The notes: generated from the letters alone by a model not told the origin. Counted from the stretch's first letter, positions 16,301-24,427 are shown. The stretch: 64,000 nucleotides of DNA from an uncultured Clostridia bacterium (GCA_947589085.1 CANPZD010000004.1:31020-95019), one strand, 5' to 3'. Program-made: numbers and translations.

Positions 16301-17752
16301 ATTTTGTACGGCGATGGGATTTCTCGCTTCGCCGCCAAGAGAATCAAAGGTTACAACAGCGGCTGTCTTGATCCATTTCGCCTTAAGGGTGAACGATGAC
16401 CACGCCGTATCGTGAGAGAAATCCCACGCATTGTCTTCATTTGCCGGCGTATAGGGAGCATACCATCCATCGAAAGTGTACCCCGCGCGAATCGGATCCT
16501 CGATTCTTTGAACGTATCCCCTGTATTGCGTTGTAGATATTTCTTTTTTATTTTCATATCCAAAATCGAACGTTATTTGCACGTCATCCTTTTTTGCCCA
16601 GCGAATATAGACATCATTTTTCTCTTTTTCAAATAGGAAAGGAACGGGATAAATGTTTTCGGCGGTAAACTCCGGCGTCTTATAATACCCCGTCGCTTCA
16701 TAACCCGCTTTACGGGGGGCATGTCCGTCTGTCTCGAAAGGATATGGTGTATTAGCGTTGAGAGTCGCGATAGGTAATTCTTGATGAAGGAGTCCATACA
16801 TTACAGTATCCTTTTCCCCATTTTCCGGATGCACCATAAGTTTTGCATAGGTTTGATCGCTTTCTACCTCTATATATACTGCATTAAGGGTGAGTTCATC
16901 GAAATCGGTATCATAGAGGGGAAACAAAACCGCCGTAGATAAATTATACTCATAAACGGATGAAAACGTCCAATAGGAAAAACGCAACGTATGCGCATTC
17001 CCATCGTCATCTTGATATGTGATATCCTTTGGATTATTCGGTTGTTCTAATTTAGAGCCACGTTCGATCTCCATGGGCGGAAGGATATCCTGCGAATAAT
17101 CAATTATTTTATTTCCACTTGTTCCAATGACCTTCCCATCGACGATTATGTCTCCGTTCGTCGTAAAAGGCCCTGCTTCGGGTGCTATCCTAAATTTTAC
17201 CACTGTCTTGTTTGCGGCAGTCCATTTTGCGTAAAAAGTAACGTCTTTCGTGACGGTATATGGGAAAAAGGCCTCGTGCGAACAAGCTACATCGATATAC
17301 CATCCACCGAAACGATATCCTTCCTTTTTCGGCTCCTGCGGAGCAGAAATTGCTTTTCCGGCTTCGCATGTCTTAAAGATAACAATTGGGTAGCCACCGT
17401 TAACATCAAATTGCACGGCGTAGTTTTCTCCTATCTCTCCCCCTCCTTGATCGCCGCCCGGTTTGTAATCGGGATTCTTTGCTCCGCAAACGTTGCAAAT
17501 ACCCTCTTCATAAATGTGGCCTGTATGAAGATAGTTGCATACCGTACACTTCCCTTCTTTGTAGAGGTGCGCCGCCTCTTCGCTTCGTAGTTCCGTATGC
17601 TCGCACGTTGCTGCATGCCAATGAACTTCCGCGTTGCTCGACCACTCAGCAGAAAAAGTGTGTGCATGTACTCTAGCGCACCCCGTTGCGCTAAACGCAA
17701 GACAAAGCGCACTTGCAAGAGCAAGTAAAATGAGCCAAAACTTCTTCTTCAT
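13394..17752 (-). CDS. BspA-type LRR surface lipoprotein with InlB-type repeats
   Basis: 1452 residues. A lipoprotein signal peptide ends in the lipobox SATGC (Cys25), so the protein should be anchored outside the membrane. Next come short His/Cys motifs (CTVC, CNVC, about 50-95), then at least three Listeria/Bacteroides (InlB B-type) repeats ending in FYAKW, LKAKW and LYAKW (about 110-540). The rest is BspA-type leucine-rich repeats with patterns such as LTEIVLPKTI and LKKIVLPDEI. Such proteins often mediate adhesion; the ligand is unknown. The gene looks visibly richer in A/T than its neighbours, which hints at transfer or different selection. AAGGAG precedes the ATG, and a structured leader RNA with a terminator lies upstream. 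Confidence 0.9.
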   Translation of the reverse strand: MKKKFWLILLALASALCLAFSATGCARVHAHTFSAEWSSNAEVHWHAATCEHTELRSEEAAHLYKEGKCTVCNYLHTGHIYEEGICNVCGAKNPDYKPGGDQGGGEIGENYAVQFDVNGGYPIVIFKTCEAGKAISAPQEPKKEGYRFGGWYIDVACSHEAFFPYTVTKDVTFYAKWTAANKTVVKFRIAPEAGPFTTNGDIIVDGKVIGTSGNKIIDYSQDILPPMEIERGSKLEQPNNPKDITYQDDDGNAHTLRFSYWTFSSVYEYNLSTAVLFPLYDTDFDELTLNAVYIEVESDQTYAKLMVHPENGEKDTVMYGLLHQELPIATLNANTPYPFETDGHAPRKAGYEATGYYKTPEFTAENIYPVPFLFEKEKNDVYIRWAKKDDVQITFDFGYENKKEISTTQYRGYVQRIEDPIRAGYTFDGWYAPYTPANEDNAWDFSHDTAWSSFTLKAKWIKTAAVVTFDSLGGEARNPIAVQNDSVINSLPIVEREEDGGNTVYNFLGWYLDEAGSHPALTETGLTVNGDLTLYAKWSDKIDISKLELRMMGSGYTVSVKKGAEKELFGAILLPTRYKGKEIKRVESSGFAGCTNLTEIVLPKTIYAIFTKAFKDCTSLKKIVLPDEIEQIAAGAFENCTELENVNFPAGDGFAYIQADIFATSPKMLAKMTKDVRNGVSVFYWEQACLGVGYGTEDKNGDGKAGVWNVTDLTDYTVKEGTKVVASGAFYYCSKLKSLTFSDSVMWASESVFPTDFISNGLGGCILTELHLSASYKYSQLAPNYPANLEVLTVPASNPYFEVVNGCLVYKPEKILVASVVSASKIPNGIVIVGEESFRNKQLDTVKIPETVTTIRSHAFDDGAYTSIIIPDNVGILDAYAFTNCSNLQSLTLGAKAPLMETAFFTNIHSYDLANIEISFVNENMICINSIVYNRRNGDMIYGAPAYVGPFTPWEKATRIKSSVLGGHYTEFWLPDNIEEVEDALIAALEVDKLILGKRWGSSDDTFEKLFGNNRGGRTSMNLCKEIQIYDDGDMVVQDGAVYNKDISRLLFVESDTAQLVIPDTVTSVAGSVEAYSVKDLTVGAGISFEEFIKFIYGYESSSMSSSGCGAAFYPEKILVSEKNAELSSFGNVVYSKDRTSLVYIPANFDGDLVLPKEMTFIHNLFSIMTSSYGNEITYDEDWEEYRLELSYVHIHTLSVEEDSHLETIGAFTFAPASVYYPTSWFGKPDWSDGLDLRDGKDGDEAVEFVPNWTIDAQLASITFQIDKIDLSNATKLKEIHGKAFFGLETLREVILPNSITSYGWLVFGVDEWGGGGSALESITGGNFANAEFWYDFINDYSKLCDENGFFIVDGVLLGYRPQGDVTEIVLPGGLTTIRERVFKSCSSLEKVYYVGTQEDWEEMQIGSDNSYLTSAIRYYFSLTEPSGKQWTEYDYWWHFDEMEKVVEWVKQ

Positions 17753-17785
17753 AAAACAACTCCTTGTAAAAAAATATTTGCGGGC

Positions 17786-17926
17786 AAAGAAAAGGCGCTC
17801 CCAATTCAGGGAGCGCCCGCTTCGAGTATCCCCGAATTGTTTGCGCTACAATTTCCTACATACGGAAAAAGGATACACCGATGCCGTTGTACCATAATTG
17901 TATGTAGGATATGCAATTGTAGCGCA
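17786..17926 (-). ncRNA. Structured leader RNA upstream of LRR lipoprotein gene (copy 1)
   Basis: Reading the minus strand: a 12 bp stem TGCGCTACAATT/AATTGTAGCGCA and a 9 bp stem CCTACATAC/GTATGTAGG enclose an apical loop holding CAACGGCATCGGTGTATCC. Then follow the linker CAATTCGGGGATACTCGAAG and a terminator hairpin (GGGCGCTCCC / GGGAGCGCC then TTTTCTTT). The apical and linker segments are identical in the leader at 61299-61446, whose stems differ in sequence but pair equally well. GTATCC of the apical loop can pair with GGATAC of the linker. This looks like a transcription-attenuating riboswitch or other sensor; I cannot match it to a known family. Confidence 0.8.
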
Positions 17927-17931
17927 TTTTA

Positions 17932-17960
17932 AGTATAACACAACCAAAAAATTTTTACAA
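17932..17960 (-). promoter_or_regulatory. Promoter of LRR lipoprotein gene and leader RNA copy 1
   Basis: Minus strand: TTGTAA (17955-17960), 17 bp, TATACT (17932-17937). The transcript starts at the first base pairs of the leader hairpin. Apart from this promoter, the leader and the fusA-like promoter, I see nothing else in 17753-18234. Confidence 0.82.
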
Positions 17961-18148
17961 GGCATTTTAAGAAAATCTCCCATTTCGGGAGAAATACATT
18001 TCGGCCCTCGTATGAGGGGCTTTGCCCGTCTCTGCAAGTCTCGGGGAGAAAAAATGGACTACTTCTATTTCCATCAGGGGAAAAATTTCCGCTGACAGCC
18101 CCGATTGAAACATTCACACAAAAAATGCAATTTATTTTCCGTCCCCTC

Positions 18149-18177
18149 TTGATTTTTTCCGAATCAGCCTGTATAAT
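18149..18177 (+). promoter_or_regulatory. Promoter of the EF-G-like gene
   Basis: TTGATT (18149-18154), 17 bp spacer, TATAAT (18172-18177), about 50 nt before the start codon. Confidence 0.85.
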
Positions 18178-18234
18178 GAGAGCATGCGGGTCGCCGGAGC
18201 GTCTGCGCAAACAACTTAGTAAGGGGTACCATTT

Positions 18235-20277
18235 ATGGATCTTTCTGCAAAAAATATTCGCAATCTTGCGGTCGTAGGCCACAGTGGCGAAGGGAAAACC
18301 ACGCTCTGCGAGGCCATGCTCTTCAATGCCGGCGTCATCGAACGCATGGGCAAAATCGAAAACGGCACCACGGTGTGCGATTTCGACGAACAGGAAATCG
18401 CGCGCAGATCTTCCGTTTCTCTCGCCGTTGCGTACCTCAACTGGAAGGACGTGAAACTTAACCTCATCGACGTCCCCGGTTTTTATGATTTCGAAGGTGA
18501 ATTCAATTCCGCAATGCGGGCGGCGGGTTCTGCGCTCGTCGTGACGGGCGCAAACGGGATCGTCACGGTCGGCGCCGAAAAGGCGATCAATCTCTGCCTC
18601 AAAGCGAAAAAACCTCTCGTCGTGTTCATCAACGGAATGGATAAAGAGAACGCCGATTATTACGGCACCGTCCACGCGCTGCAAGAGCAGTATAAGGGAA
18701 AGATCGCGCCCATTCAGATCCCCATTATGGAAGGGAACAAGATGACCGGCATCGTGAACGCGCTCACGGGCAAGGCTTATAAATTTACAAACGTCGGCCC
18801 CGAGGAGATCCCCGTGCCGGAGATCTATCGGCGCGACCTCGAAGAAATGCAGTCCTCGCTCATGGAGACCGCCGCCGAAAACGACGAAGTGCTGCTCGAC
18901 AAATATTTCGAGGACGGCTTCCTCTCCCGCGAAGATACCATTCACGGGATCCGCAAGGGCATCTTCAACATCAACGTCATTCCCGTCATGGCCGGCAGCG
19001 CGCTGCAAAACAAGGGCGTGATCAATCTTCTCAATGAGATCGTCAACTATATGCCCCAGGCGGCGGAGCGCGCGGGGATCCCCGCCACCGATCTGAAAAA
19101 AGACGTCGTGACGGGCATCGCGTGCGAAGAGAACGGCCCGCTTGCGGCGCAAGTATTCAAGACCGCCGTCGATCCTTTCGTGGGAAAAATGAACTACCTC
19201 AGGGTCTGCCGCGGGACGCTCAGAACGGGCGCCGACGTGTTGAATCCCAACACGAACACCACGGAGCGCATCAACGCGCTCTATCTGGTACGCGGAAAGA
19301 AACTCGAGCCGGTCTCTGCGCTCGGCGCGGGCGACATCGGCGCGGTATCAAAACTCGCGAACACCGGCACGGGAGATACGCTCTGCGACGCGAATACCCC
19401 CGTGCGCTTCGATCCCATCCCCTTCCCCAAAGGCGTGCTCTCCATGGCGGTTTCGGCCACCGTGCGCGGCACGGAAGATAAAGTGTTCGGAGGGCTGAAC
19501 CGTCTTGCGGAAGAGGACAAATCGTTCCAGATCGTCAAGAATCCCGATACGGGCGAAACGCTCGCTTGCGGACAGGGTGAAGTTCACCTCGAGATCATCA
19601 AGAAAAAACTCAAAGCAAAATTCGGTGTGGACGCCGATTTTAAAACTCCCTCCGTCGCCTATAAAGAGACGATCCGCTCCACTTCGACCGCGGAGGGCAA
19701 GTACAAAAAACAGACCGGCGGACACGGCCAATACGGACACGTGAAAATGCGCTTCGAACCTTGCGAAAAGGATTTTGAATTTTCCGAGGAAGTCGTGGGC
19801 GGAACCGTGCCGAAGAACTATATCCCCGCAGTCGAAAAAGGGATCGTCGAATGCCTGCCCCACGGCATGCTTGCGGACTACCCCGTCATTCGCATGAAGG
19901 CGGTTCTGTTCGACGGAAGCTCCCACCCCGTGGATTCTTCGGAGGCCGCGTTCAAAGCCGCCGCCGAGCTGGCCTTCAAGGAGGGCATGAAAAACGCCAA
20001 TCCCGTGCTGCTCGAACCCATTTCCCGGCTCAAGATCGCCGTTCCCGAACAATATGTGGGAGATATTATGGGCGACCTCAACAAGCGCCGCGGCAGGATC
20101 ATCGGCATGGACGCACAGGATGACATGCAGGTGATCACCGCGGAAGCGCCGCAGGGCGAGATCCTCACGTACGCGACGTCGCTCCGCTCCATGACGCAGG
20201 GACGGGGAAAATTCTCGGAATCCTTTGCGCGCTACGAGCAGGCCCCCGACATCGTATTGCAGACCTTGAAAAAATAA
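18235..20277 (+). CDS. EF-G-like translational GTPase (EF-G2 type)
   Basis: 680 residues with full EF-G domain layout: GTPase domain with G1 GHSGEGKT (15-22), G3 DVPGF (79-83) and G4 NGMD (133-136), then domain II and C-terminal domains with GGHGQYGHV and the domain V block LEPISRLKIAVPEQYVG. The altered G3 (DTPGH in true EF-G) and G4 (NKMD in true EF-G) and the lack of rpsL/rpsG/tuf neighbours mark it as the paralogous EF-G-like group rather than the essential FusA. Role unsettled; some relatives act in ribosome recycling. AAGGGG precedes the ATG. Confidence 0.88.
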   Translation: MDLSAKNIRNLAVVGHSGEGKTTLCEAMLFNAGVIERMGKIENGTTVCDFDEQEIARRSSVSLAVAYLNWKDVKLNLIDVPGFYDFEGEFNSAMRAAGSALVVTGANGIVTVGAEKAINLCLKAKKPLVVFINGMDKENADYYGTVHALQEQYKGKIAPIQIPIMEGNKMTGIVNALTGKAYKFTNVGPEEIPVPEIYRRDLEEMQSSLMETAAENDEVLLDKYFEDGFLSREDTIHGIRKGIFNINVIPVMAGSALQNKGVINLLNEIVNYMPQAAERAGIPATDLKKDVVTGIACEENGPLAAQVFKTAVDPFVGKMNYLRVCRGTLRTGADVLNPNTNTTERINALYLVRGKKLEPVSALGAGDIGAVSKLANTGTGDTLCDANTPVRFDPIPFPKGVLSMAVSATVRGTEDKVFGGLNRLAEEDKSFQIVKNPDTGETLACGQGEVHLEIIKKKLKAKFGVDADFKTPSVAYKETIRSTSTAEGKYKKQTGGHGQYGHVKMRFEPCEKDFEFSEEVVGGTVPKNYIPAVEKGIVECLPHGMLADYPVIRMKAVLFDGSSHPVDSSEAAFKAAAELAFKEGMKNANPVLLEPISRLKIAVPEQYVGDIMGDLNKRRGRIIGMDAQDDMQVITAEAPQGEILTYATSLRSMTQGRGKFSESFARYEQAPDIVLQTLKK

Positions 20278-20298
20278 GTTTTTCGATCGCTTCTTTCA

Positions 20299-20333
20299 AA
20301 AAACCGTTTTGCACTCGCAAAACGGTTTTTTTT
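20299..20333 (+). terminator. Terminator after the EF-G-like gene
   Basis: AACCGTTTTGC-ACTC-GCAAAACGGTT followed by a T-run. An A-run on the left side means it may also serve the convergent XRE gene. Confidence 0.9.
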
Positions 20334-20339
20334 CTTCGT

Positions 20340-20573
20340 TCAATCGCTGATCTCTCCGAAAATGGGATCATCGAAAAATTCTTTCAGCGATCCGCCCATC
20401 GTACAGACCATTTCGTATACCGTTCTCACGGCGACGCGCTCCCTGGCTCCGCTCAGAACTTGCGAAACCGTGGACTTCGCGATCCCGCCCTTGACATAAA
20501 AATCGTACTGCGAAAAGCCCTTTTCCCTCATAAAAGACAACATGCGGATTTTGATCGCTTCCGACAAACTCAT
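20340..20573 (-). CDS. XRE-family helix-turn-helix repressor
   Basis: 77 residues, essentially one HTH_3 domain: the segment GFSQYDFYVKGGIAKSTVSQ holds the helix-turn-helix. It is preceded by GGGAGAGGGA. Two identical-pattern 16 bp palindromes (GTTCT-N6-AGAAC) flank its promoter, a classic autorepression layout. Targets beyond itself are unknown; a divergent promoter lies next to the far operator. Confidence 0.85.
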   Translation of the reverse strand: MSLSEAIKIRMLSFMREKGFSQYDFYVKGGIAKSTVSQVLSGARERVAVRTVYEMVCTMGGSLKEFFDDPIFGEISD

Positions 20574-20587
20574 AGATTCCCTCTCCC

Positions 20588-20603
20588 GTTCTCAATCAAG
20601 AAC
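20588..20603. promoter_or_regulatory. Operator 1 of the XRE repressor
   Basis: GTTCTCAATCAAGAAC, a palindrome with 5-bp arms GTTCT/AGAAC, lies between the -10 element and the ribosome-binding site of the repressor gene. Confidence 0.75.
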
Positions 20604-20613
20604 CGATAATTAG

Positions 20614-20619
20614 ATTATA
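20614..20619 (-). promoter_or_regulatory. -10 element of the XRE repressor gene
   Basis: TATAAT on the minus strand between the two operators. The -35 region (about 20637-20642) is poor and overlaps operator 2. Confidence 0.6.
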
Positions 20620-20640
20620 CAATCCGACAATTTTTTAATA

Positions 20641-20656
20641 GTTCTCGATTGAGAAC
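20641..20656. promoter_or_regulatory. Operator 2 of the XRE repressor
   Basis: GTTCTCGATTGAGAAC has the same arms and spacing as operator 1. It covers the -35 region of the repressor gene and ends 2 bp before the -35 of a divergent promoter. Confidence 0.75.
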
Positions 20657-20658
20657 GC

Positions 20659-20688
20659 TTGACGGCTTTGCCGCAAACGTGATAAAAT
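20659..20688 (+). promoter_or_regulatory. Divergent promoter beside operator 2
   Basis: TTGACG (20659-20664), 18 bp, TAAAAT (20683-20688). It reads into about 250 nt without a convincing gene, ending at the hairpins at 20852-20945; it may make a small RNA or the doubtful 52-codon ORF at 20690-20848. Confidence 0.5.
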
Positions 20689-20851
20689 TATGGCGCAAGC
20701 GCGGATTTTACGTATCTTTGTTTCGGTTATTTCGACAGCGCGAAAAATTTTATTCCGAAGCAACGGCGAATCGGAACCTTTTTCCGTAAACAAGAGCCGA
20801 TCCCCGTTTCAGCTCGGCCTTCGATTTTTTTGCGTTGATCTGAAATAAAGG

Positions 20852-20945
20852 CAGGCACCGGAAAAATTTTCCGATGCCTGTTCTGTCGCCAACCCCGCTC
20901 CCGTGAAAACAGGCAATTTGCCGATGCAAATTGCCTGTTTTTTTC
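20852..20945. terminator. Two terminator hairpins downstream of ppdK
   Basis: Hairpin 1 (20907-20945) has AAACAGGCAATTTG / CAAATTGCCTGTTT with a T-run on the plus strand and T's on the minus strand. Hairpin 2 (20852-20880) pairs CAGGCA-CGGAAAA with TTTTCCG-TGCCTG. They stop ppdK (minus) and any rightward transcript from 20690. Nothing else is apparent in 20574-20997. Confidence 0.8.
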
Positions 20946-20997
20946 GATAAAAGATGACTGCCGGCGCGCTCCCGTTCGGGAAGCCTTATTCGGCCGT

Positions 20998-23643
20998 TTA
21001 CTTTCTCGGATTCTTGATATTCGCCTGCGCGGCCGCAAGTCTCGCAATGGGAACTCTGTAAGGCGAGCAGGAAACATAGGTAAGCCCGATGTTGTGGCAG
21101 AATTCGATCGACGAAGGATCGCCGCCGTGTTCGCCGCAGATACCCGTGTGGAGCTTCTTGTTGCCTTTCTTTCCCTTCTTTACGGCCATCTCCATGAGCT
21201 GGCCGACGCCCGTCGTATCCAATCTTGCGAACGGGTCGCTCTCATAGATCTTGTTGGCATAGTACGCGGGAAGGAATTTCCCTGCGTCGTCGCGGGAGAA
21301 GCCGAACGTCATCTGGGTGAGGTCGTTGGTGCCGAAGCAGAAGAAGTCCGCCTCTTTCGCGATCGCATCCGCGGTGAGTGCGGCGCGCGGGATCTCGATC
21401 ATGGTACCCACTTCATACTTGATCTTCTTGTGTTTGGACTTGATCACTTCCTCCGCCGTCTTGACCACGACGTCTTTCACGAACTTGTATTCCTTGACTT
21501 CGCCCGTGAGCGGGATCATGATCTCGGGCACGACTTTCCAATCCTTATGCCGCTTTGCAACGGCGATGGCCGCCTTCATGACCGCCCTCGTCTGCATGAC
21601 GGCAATCTCGGGATAGGTGACGCAGAGGCGGCACCCGCGGTGCCCCATCATCGGGTTGAACTCATGGAGATCGGAGATGATCTGTTTGATCTGTTGGACC
21701 GTCTTTTTCTGCGCCCTTGCGAGCGCTTCGATGTCCGCCTCTTCGGTGGGCACGAACTCGTGGAGCGGCGGATCGAGGAAACGGATGGTGACGGGCTGGC
21801 CGCCGAGCGCCTCGAAGAGACCTTCGAAGTCCTCCTGCTGCATCGGCTCGATCTTGGCAAGCGCCTTTTCGCGCTCTTCCTTCGTATCCGCGCAGATCAT
21901 TTCGCGGAACGCGCCGATCCTCTTGGGATCGAAGAACATGTGCTCGGTACGGCACAGACCGATGCCCTGCGCGCCGAACGCCGCCGCCTGTCTTGCATCC
22001 TTGGGGGTATCCGCGTTGGTGCGCACGCCCAAAGCCTTGTATTTATCGGCAAGTTCCATGATCCTTCCGAAGTAGCCGGAATTGGGATCTGCGGGAACGG
22101 TGGGAATGAGGCAATCGTAGATGCAGCCCGTGGAACCGTCGAGAGAGAGAACGTCTCCTTCCTTGAACAGCTTCCCGGCAAGCGTGAACTGTTTGTTCTC
22201 CTCGTCCATTTTGATATCGCCGCAACCGGAGACGCAGCACGTTCCCATGCCGCGCGCAACGACCGCCGCGTGCGACGTCTGTCCGCCGCGCACCGTGAGA
22301 ATGCCCTGCGCAAACTTCATGCCTTCGATATCCTCGGGCGAAGTTTCGAGACGGACAAGAACAACTTTCTTTCCCTTCTTCCCTTCGGCAACGGCGTCTT
22401 CCGCGGTGAACACGATCGTCCCCGCCGCAGCGCCGGGAGACGCCGCAATGCCTTTGCCGACGACGTTGTTCTTATCGGCCGCCTTCAAAGCCTTCGGGTC
22501 GAACTGCGGATGCAGCAGCATATCGAGCGATTTTGCGTCGATCTGCATGAGCGCTTCCTGTTCGGTGATCATTCCCTCGTCGATGAGGTCGCAGGCGATC
22601 TTGATCGCCGCCGCCGCCGTGCGTTTGCCGTTGCGCGTCTGCAACATATAGAGCTTTTCGTTCTCCACGGTGAACTCCATATCCTGCATATCGCGATAGT
22701 GATTTTCGAGGATCTTACATACTTCCTGGAACTGTTCGTATACTTTGGGGAACACTTCGGCCATCTTTGCGATCGGCATGGGAGTGCGGACGCCGGCAAC
22801 GACGTCCTCGCCCTGCGCGTTCGTGAGGAATTCGCCCATGAGACCTTTTTCGCCCGTCGCGGGGTTTCTCGTGAACGCAACGCCCGTGCCGCAGTTGTCG
22901 CCCATGTTGCCGAACGCCATCATCTGCACGTTGACCGCCGTCCCCCACGAATAGGGAATGTCGTGATCCATACGGTAGACGTTCGCGCGGGGGTTGTCCC
23001 ACGAACGGAACACCGCTTTGATCGCTTCGAAGAGCTGTTCTTTGGGATCGGCGGGGAAATCCTTCCCGAGCTGGGCCTTATATTCCGCCTTGAACTGTTC
23101 CGCGAGCGTTTTGAGATCGTTTGCGTCAAGCTCCACGTCCTGCGTCACGCCCTTCTTGACTTTCATGTCGTCGATGAGTTTTTCGAAATACTTCTTGCCG
23201 ACTTCCATGACGACGTCCGAGAACATCTGGATGAATCTGCGGTAGCAATCCCACGCCCAACGGGGATTGTTGGATTTCTTTGCGAGGACCTCGACGACTT
23301 CTTCGTTGAGACCGAGGTTGAGAATGGTATCCATCATGCCGGGCATGGAAGCGCGTGCGCCCGAGCGAACGGAGACGAGAAGCGGATTTTCTTTATCGCC
23401 GAATTTTTTCCCGGTAATCTGCTCCATCTTATCGATGTACGTCATGATCTCCGCCTGAATTTCGGGGTTGATCTGCCTGCCGTCCTCATAGTACTGCGTG
23501 CAAGCCTCCGTCGAGATCGTGAAGCCCTGCGGGACAGGGAGACCGATGTTGGTCATTTCCGCGAGGTTTGCGCCCTTGCCGCCGAGAAGCTCCCGCATGT
23601 GCGCGTTGCCTTCGGTGAAAAGGTAACAATACTTCTTTGCCAT
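20998..23643 (-). CDS. ppdK: Pyruvate, phosphate dikinase
   Basis: 881 residues from the ATG at 23641-23643, chosen for AGGAGGA 8-9 nt upstream. Interconverts pyruvate + ATP + Pi and PEP + AMP + PPi, a core glycolytic/gluconeogenic enzyme of anaerobic Clostridia. The N-terminal ATP-grasp part begins YLFTEGNAHMRELLGGKGAN; the phospho-carrier histidine sits in GGQTSHAAVVARGMG; the C-terminal PEP-binding barrel carries GTNDLTQMTFGFSRDD and the CGEHGGDP active-site loop. Single gene with its own promoter and terminator. Confidence 0.97.
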   Translation of the reverse strand: MAKKYCYLFTEGNAHMRELLGGKGANLAEMTNIGLPVPQGFTISTEACTQYYEDGRQINPEIQAEIMTYIDKMEQITGKKFGDKENPLLVSVRSGARASMPGMMDTILNLGLNEEVVEVLAKKSNNPRWAWDCYRRFIQMFSDVVMEVGKKYFEKLIDDMKVKKGVTQDVELDANDLKTLAEQFKAEYKAQLGKDFPADPKEQLFEAIKAVFRSWDNPRANVYRMDHDIPYSWGTAVNVQMMAFGNMGDNCGTGVAFTRNPATGEKGLMGEFLTNAQGEDVVAGVRTPMPIAKMAEVFPKVYEQFQEVCKILENHYRDMQDMEFTVENEKLYMLQTRNGKRTAAAAIKIACDLIDEGMITEQEALMQIDAKSLDMLLHPQFDPKALKAADKNNVVGKGIAASPGAAAGTIVFTAEDAVAEGKKGKKVVLVRLETSPEDIEGMKFAQGILTVRGGQTSHAAVVARGMGTCCVSGCGDIKMDEENKQFTLAGKLFKEGDVLSLDGSTGCIYDCLIPTVPADPNSGYFGRIMELADKYKALGVRTNADTPKDARQAAAFGAQGIGLCRTEHMFFDPKRIGAFREMICADTKEEREKALAKIEPMQQEDFEGLFEALGGQPVTIRFLDPPLHEFVPTEEADIEALARAQKKTVQQIKQIISDLHEFNPMMGHRGCRLCVTYPEIAVMQTRAVMKAAIAVAKRHKDWKVVPEIMIPLTGEVKEYKFVKDVVVKTAEEVIKSKHKKIKYEVGTMIEIPRAALTADAIAKEADFFCFGTNDLTQMTFGFSRDDAGKFLPAYYANKIYESDPFARLDTTGVGQLMEMAVKKGKKGNKKLHTGICGEHGGDPSSIEFCHNIGLTYVSCSPYRVPIARLAAAQANIKNPRK

Positions 23644-23684
23644 GAAATAATTCCTCCTGAGATTACTGATTTTTACCAAAAGAA

Positions 23685-23713
23685 ATTATACACGATTCGA
23701 TGGAAAATTACAA
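23685..23713 (-). promoter_or_regulatory. ppdK promoter
   Basis: Minus strand: TTGTAA (23708-23713), 17 bp, TATAAT (23685-23690), giving a leader of about 35 nt. Confidence 0.85.
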
Positions 23714-23849
23714 GCCTTTCGCGGGGAAATTTGAGAAAAAACAGGCACTTTTTTACACAAAAACGCCAATTTGAGAGGCGGACTGCGCCGCCCGCGGCCT
23801 TCCCGCCCGAAAATGCGCCCCATCGGTTTTTTCTTTTGAAAACTTTTGA

Positions 23850-23878
23850 TTGACATTTTCCCGCGCATATGCTACAAT
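23850..23878 (+). promoter_or_regulatory. Promoter of the SecB-like gene
   Basis: TTGACA (23850-23855), 17 bp, TACAAT (23873-23878). Confidence 0.85.
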
Positions 23879-23911
23879 GTTCGGGAAGTTCAATGAATAA
23901 GAGGTAACATT

Positions 23912-24361
23912 ATGATCGACTATACGATGCGCGGACTTTCCGCAGACGAGCTTTTCTTCAAGGTAAACCCCGTTCAGGCGCCGCCGGACAGAAAATTCGA
24001 GATCAAACCCTTTTTCTCCCGCCGCATTCAGACTTCCAAAGAGAATCCGAAGATCAATGTCGTCGCGCTCGAATGCAAGATCGAGAGCAAGGAGGACGAA
24101 CCCAAACCTTTCGATCTCACCGTGCGGCTCGTGGGCGTATTCGAGGTCAATAACATGAACTCGAACGAGGACAGAAGGATCTTCGCCGTCAATGCGACCG
24201 AGACGATGTTCCCCTATCTCCGCGCCGCCGTGACTCACCTCACTTCGGCCGCGCTCGTCAATCCGCTCGTCCTGCCCGTCGTCTCCGGCGCGACGATCTT
24301 CCCGGACGACCGCGCTTCCGATCAATACACCATCAATTTCGATCCCAAGACGGTCAACTGA
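23912..24361 (+). CDS. SecB-like protein
   Basis: 149 residues. The C-terminal signature FPYLRAAVTHLTSAALVNPL followed by LPVVSG matches the SecB fold, where PYLR..V..L......PL.LP is the core helix. Classic SecB keeps secretory proteins unfolded for SecA; in Gram-positive bacteria SecB-like proteins are sporadic and some serve as toxin-antitoxin chaperones. No toxin-antitoxin genes lie beside it: it is a single gene between ppdK and a hydrolase, with its own promoter and terminator. SD GAGGTAA. Confidence 0.75.
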   Translation: MIDYTMRGLSADELFFKVNPVQAPPDRKFEIKPFFSRRIQTSKENPKINVVALECKIESKEDEPKPFDLTVRLVGVFEVNNMNSNEDRRIFAVNATETMFPYLRAAVTHLTSAALVNPLVLPVVSGATIFPDDRASDQYTINFDPKTVN

Positions 24362-24391
24362 CTTTCGGATCGCAGCCGACCTCATCGAAAA

Positions 24392-24427
24392 GATCCCCCG
24401 CCGCACGGCGGAGGATCTTATTTTTTA
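24392..24427 (+). terminator. Terminator of the SecB-like gene
   Basis: GATCCCCCGCCG-CAC-GGCGGAGGATC stem with one mismatch, then TTATTTTTT. Confidence 0.85.

Noticed and set aside
20690..20848. A 52-codon ORF behind the divergent promoter near the XRE gene
   Set aside because: No SD, low-information Arg/Phe/Ser composition and no recognisable pattern; a non-coding transcript seems as likely.
21094..23853. A 919-codon plus-strand open frame opposite ppdK, and similar long frames opposite gyrA (33816-35666), gyrB (35829-38147) and the M60 gene (40068-43043)
   Set aside because: They mirror highly conserved genes in GC-rich DNA, have Arg/His/Leu-rich low-information sequence and no promoter or SD.
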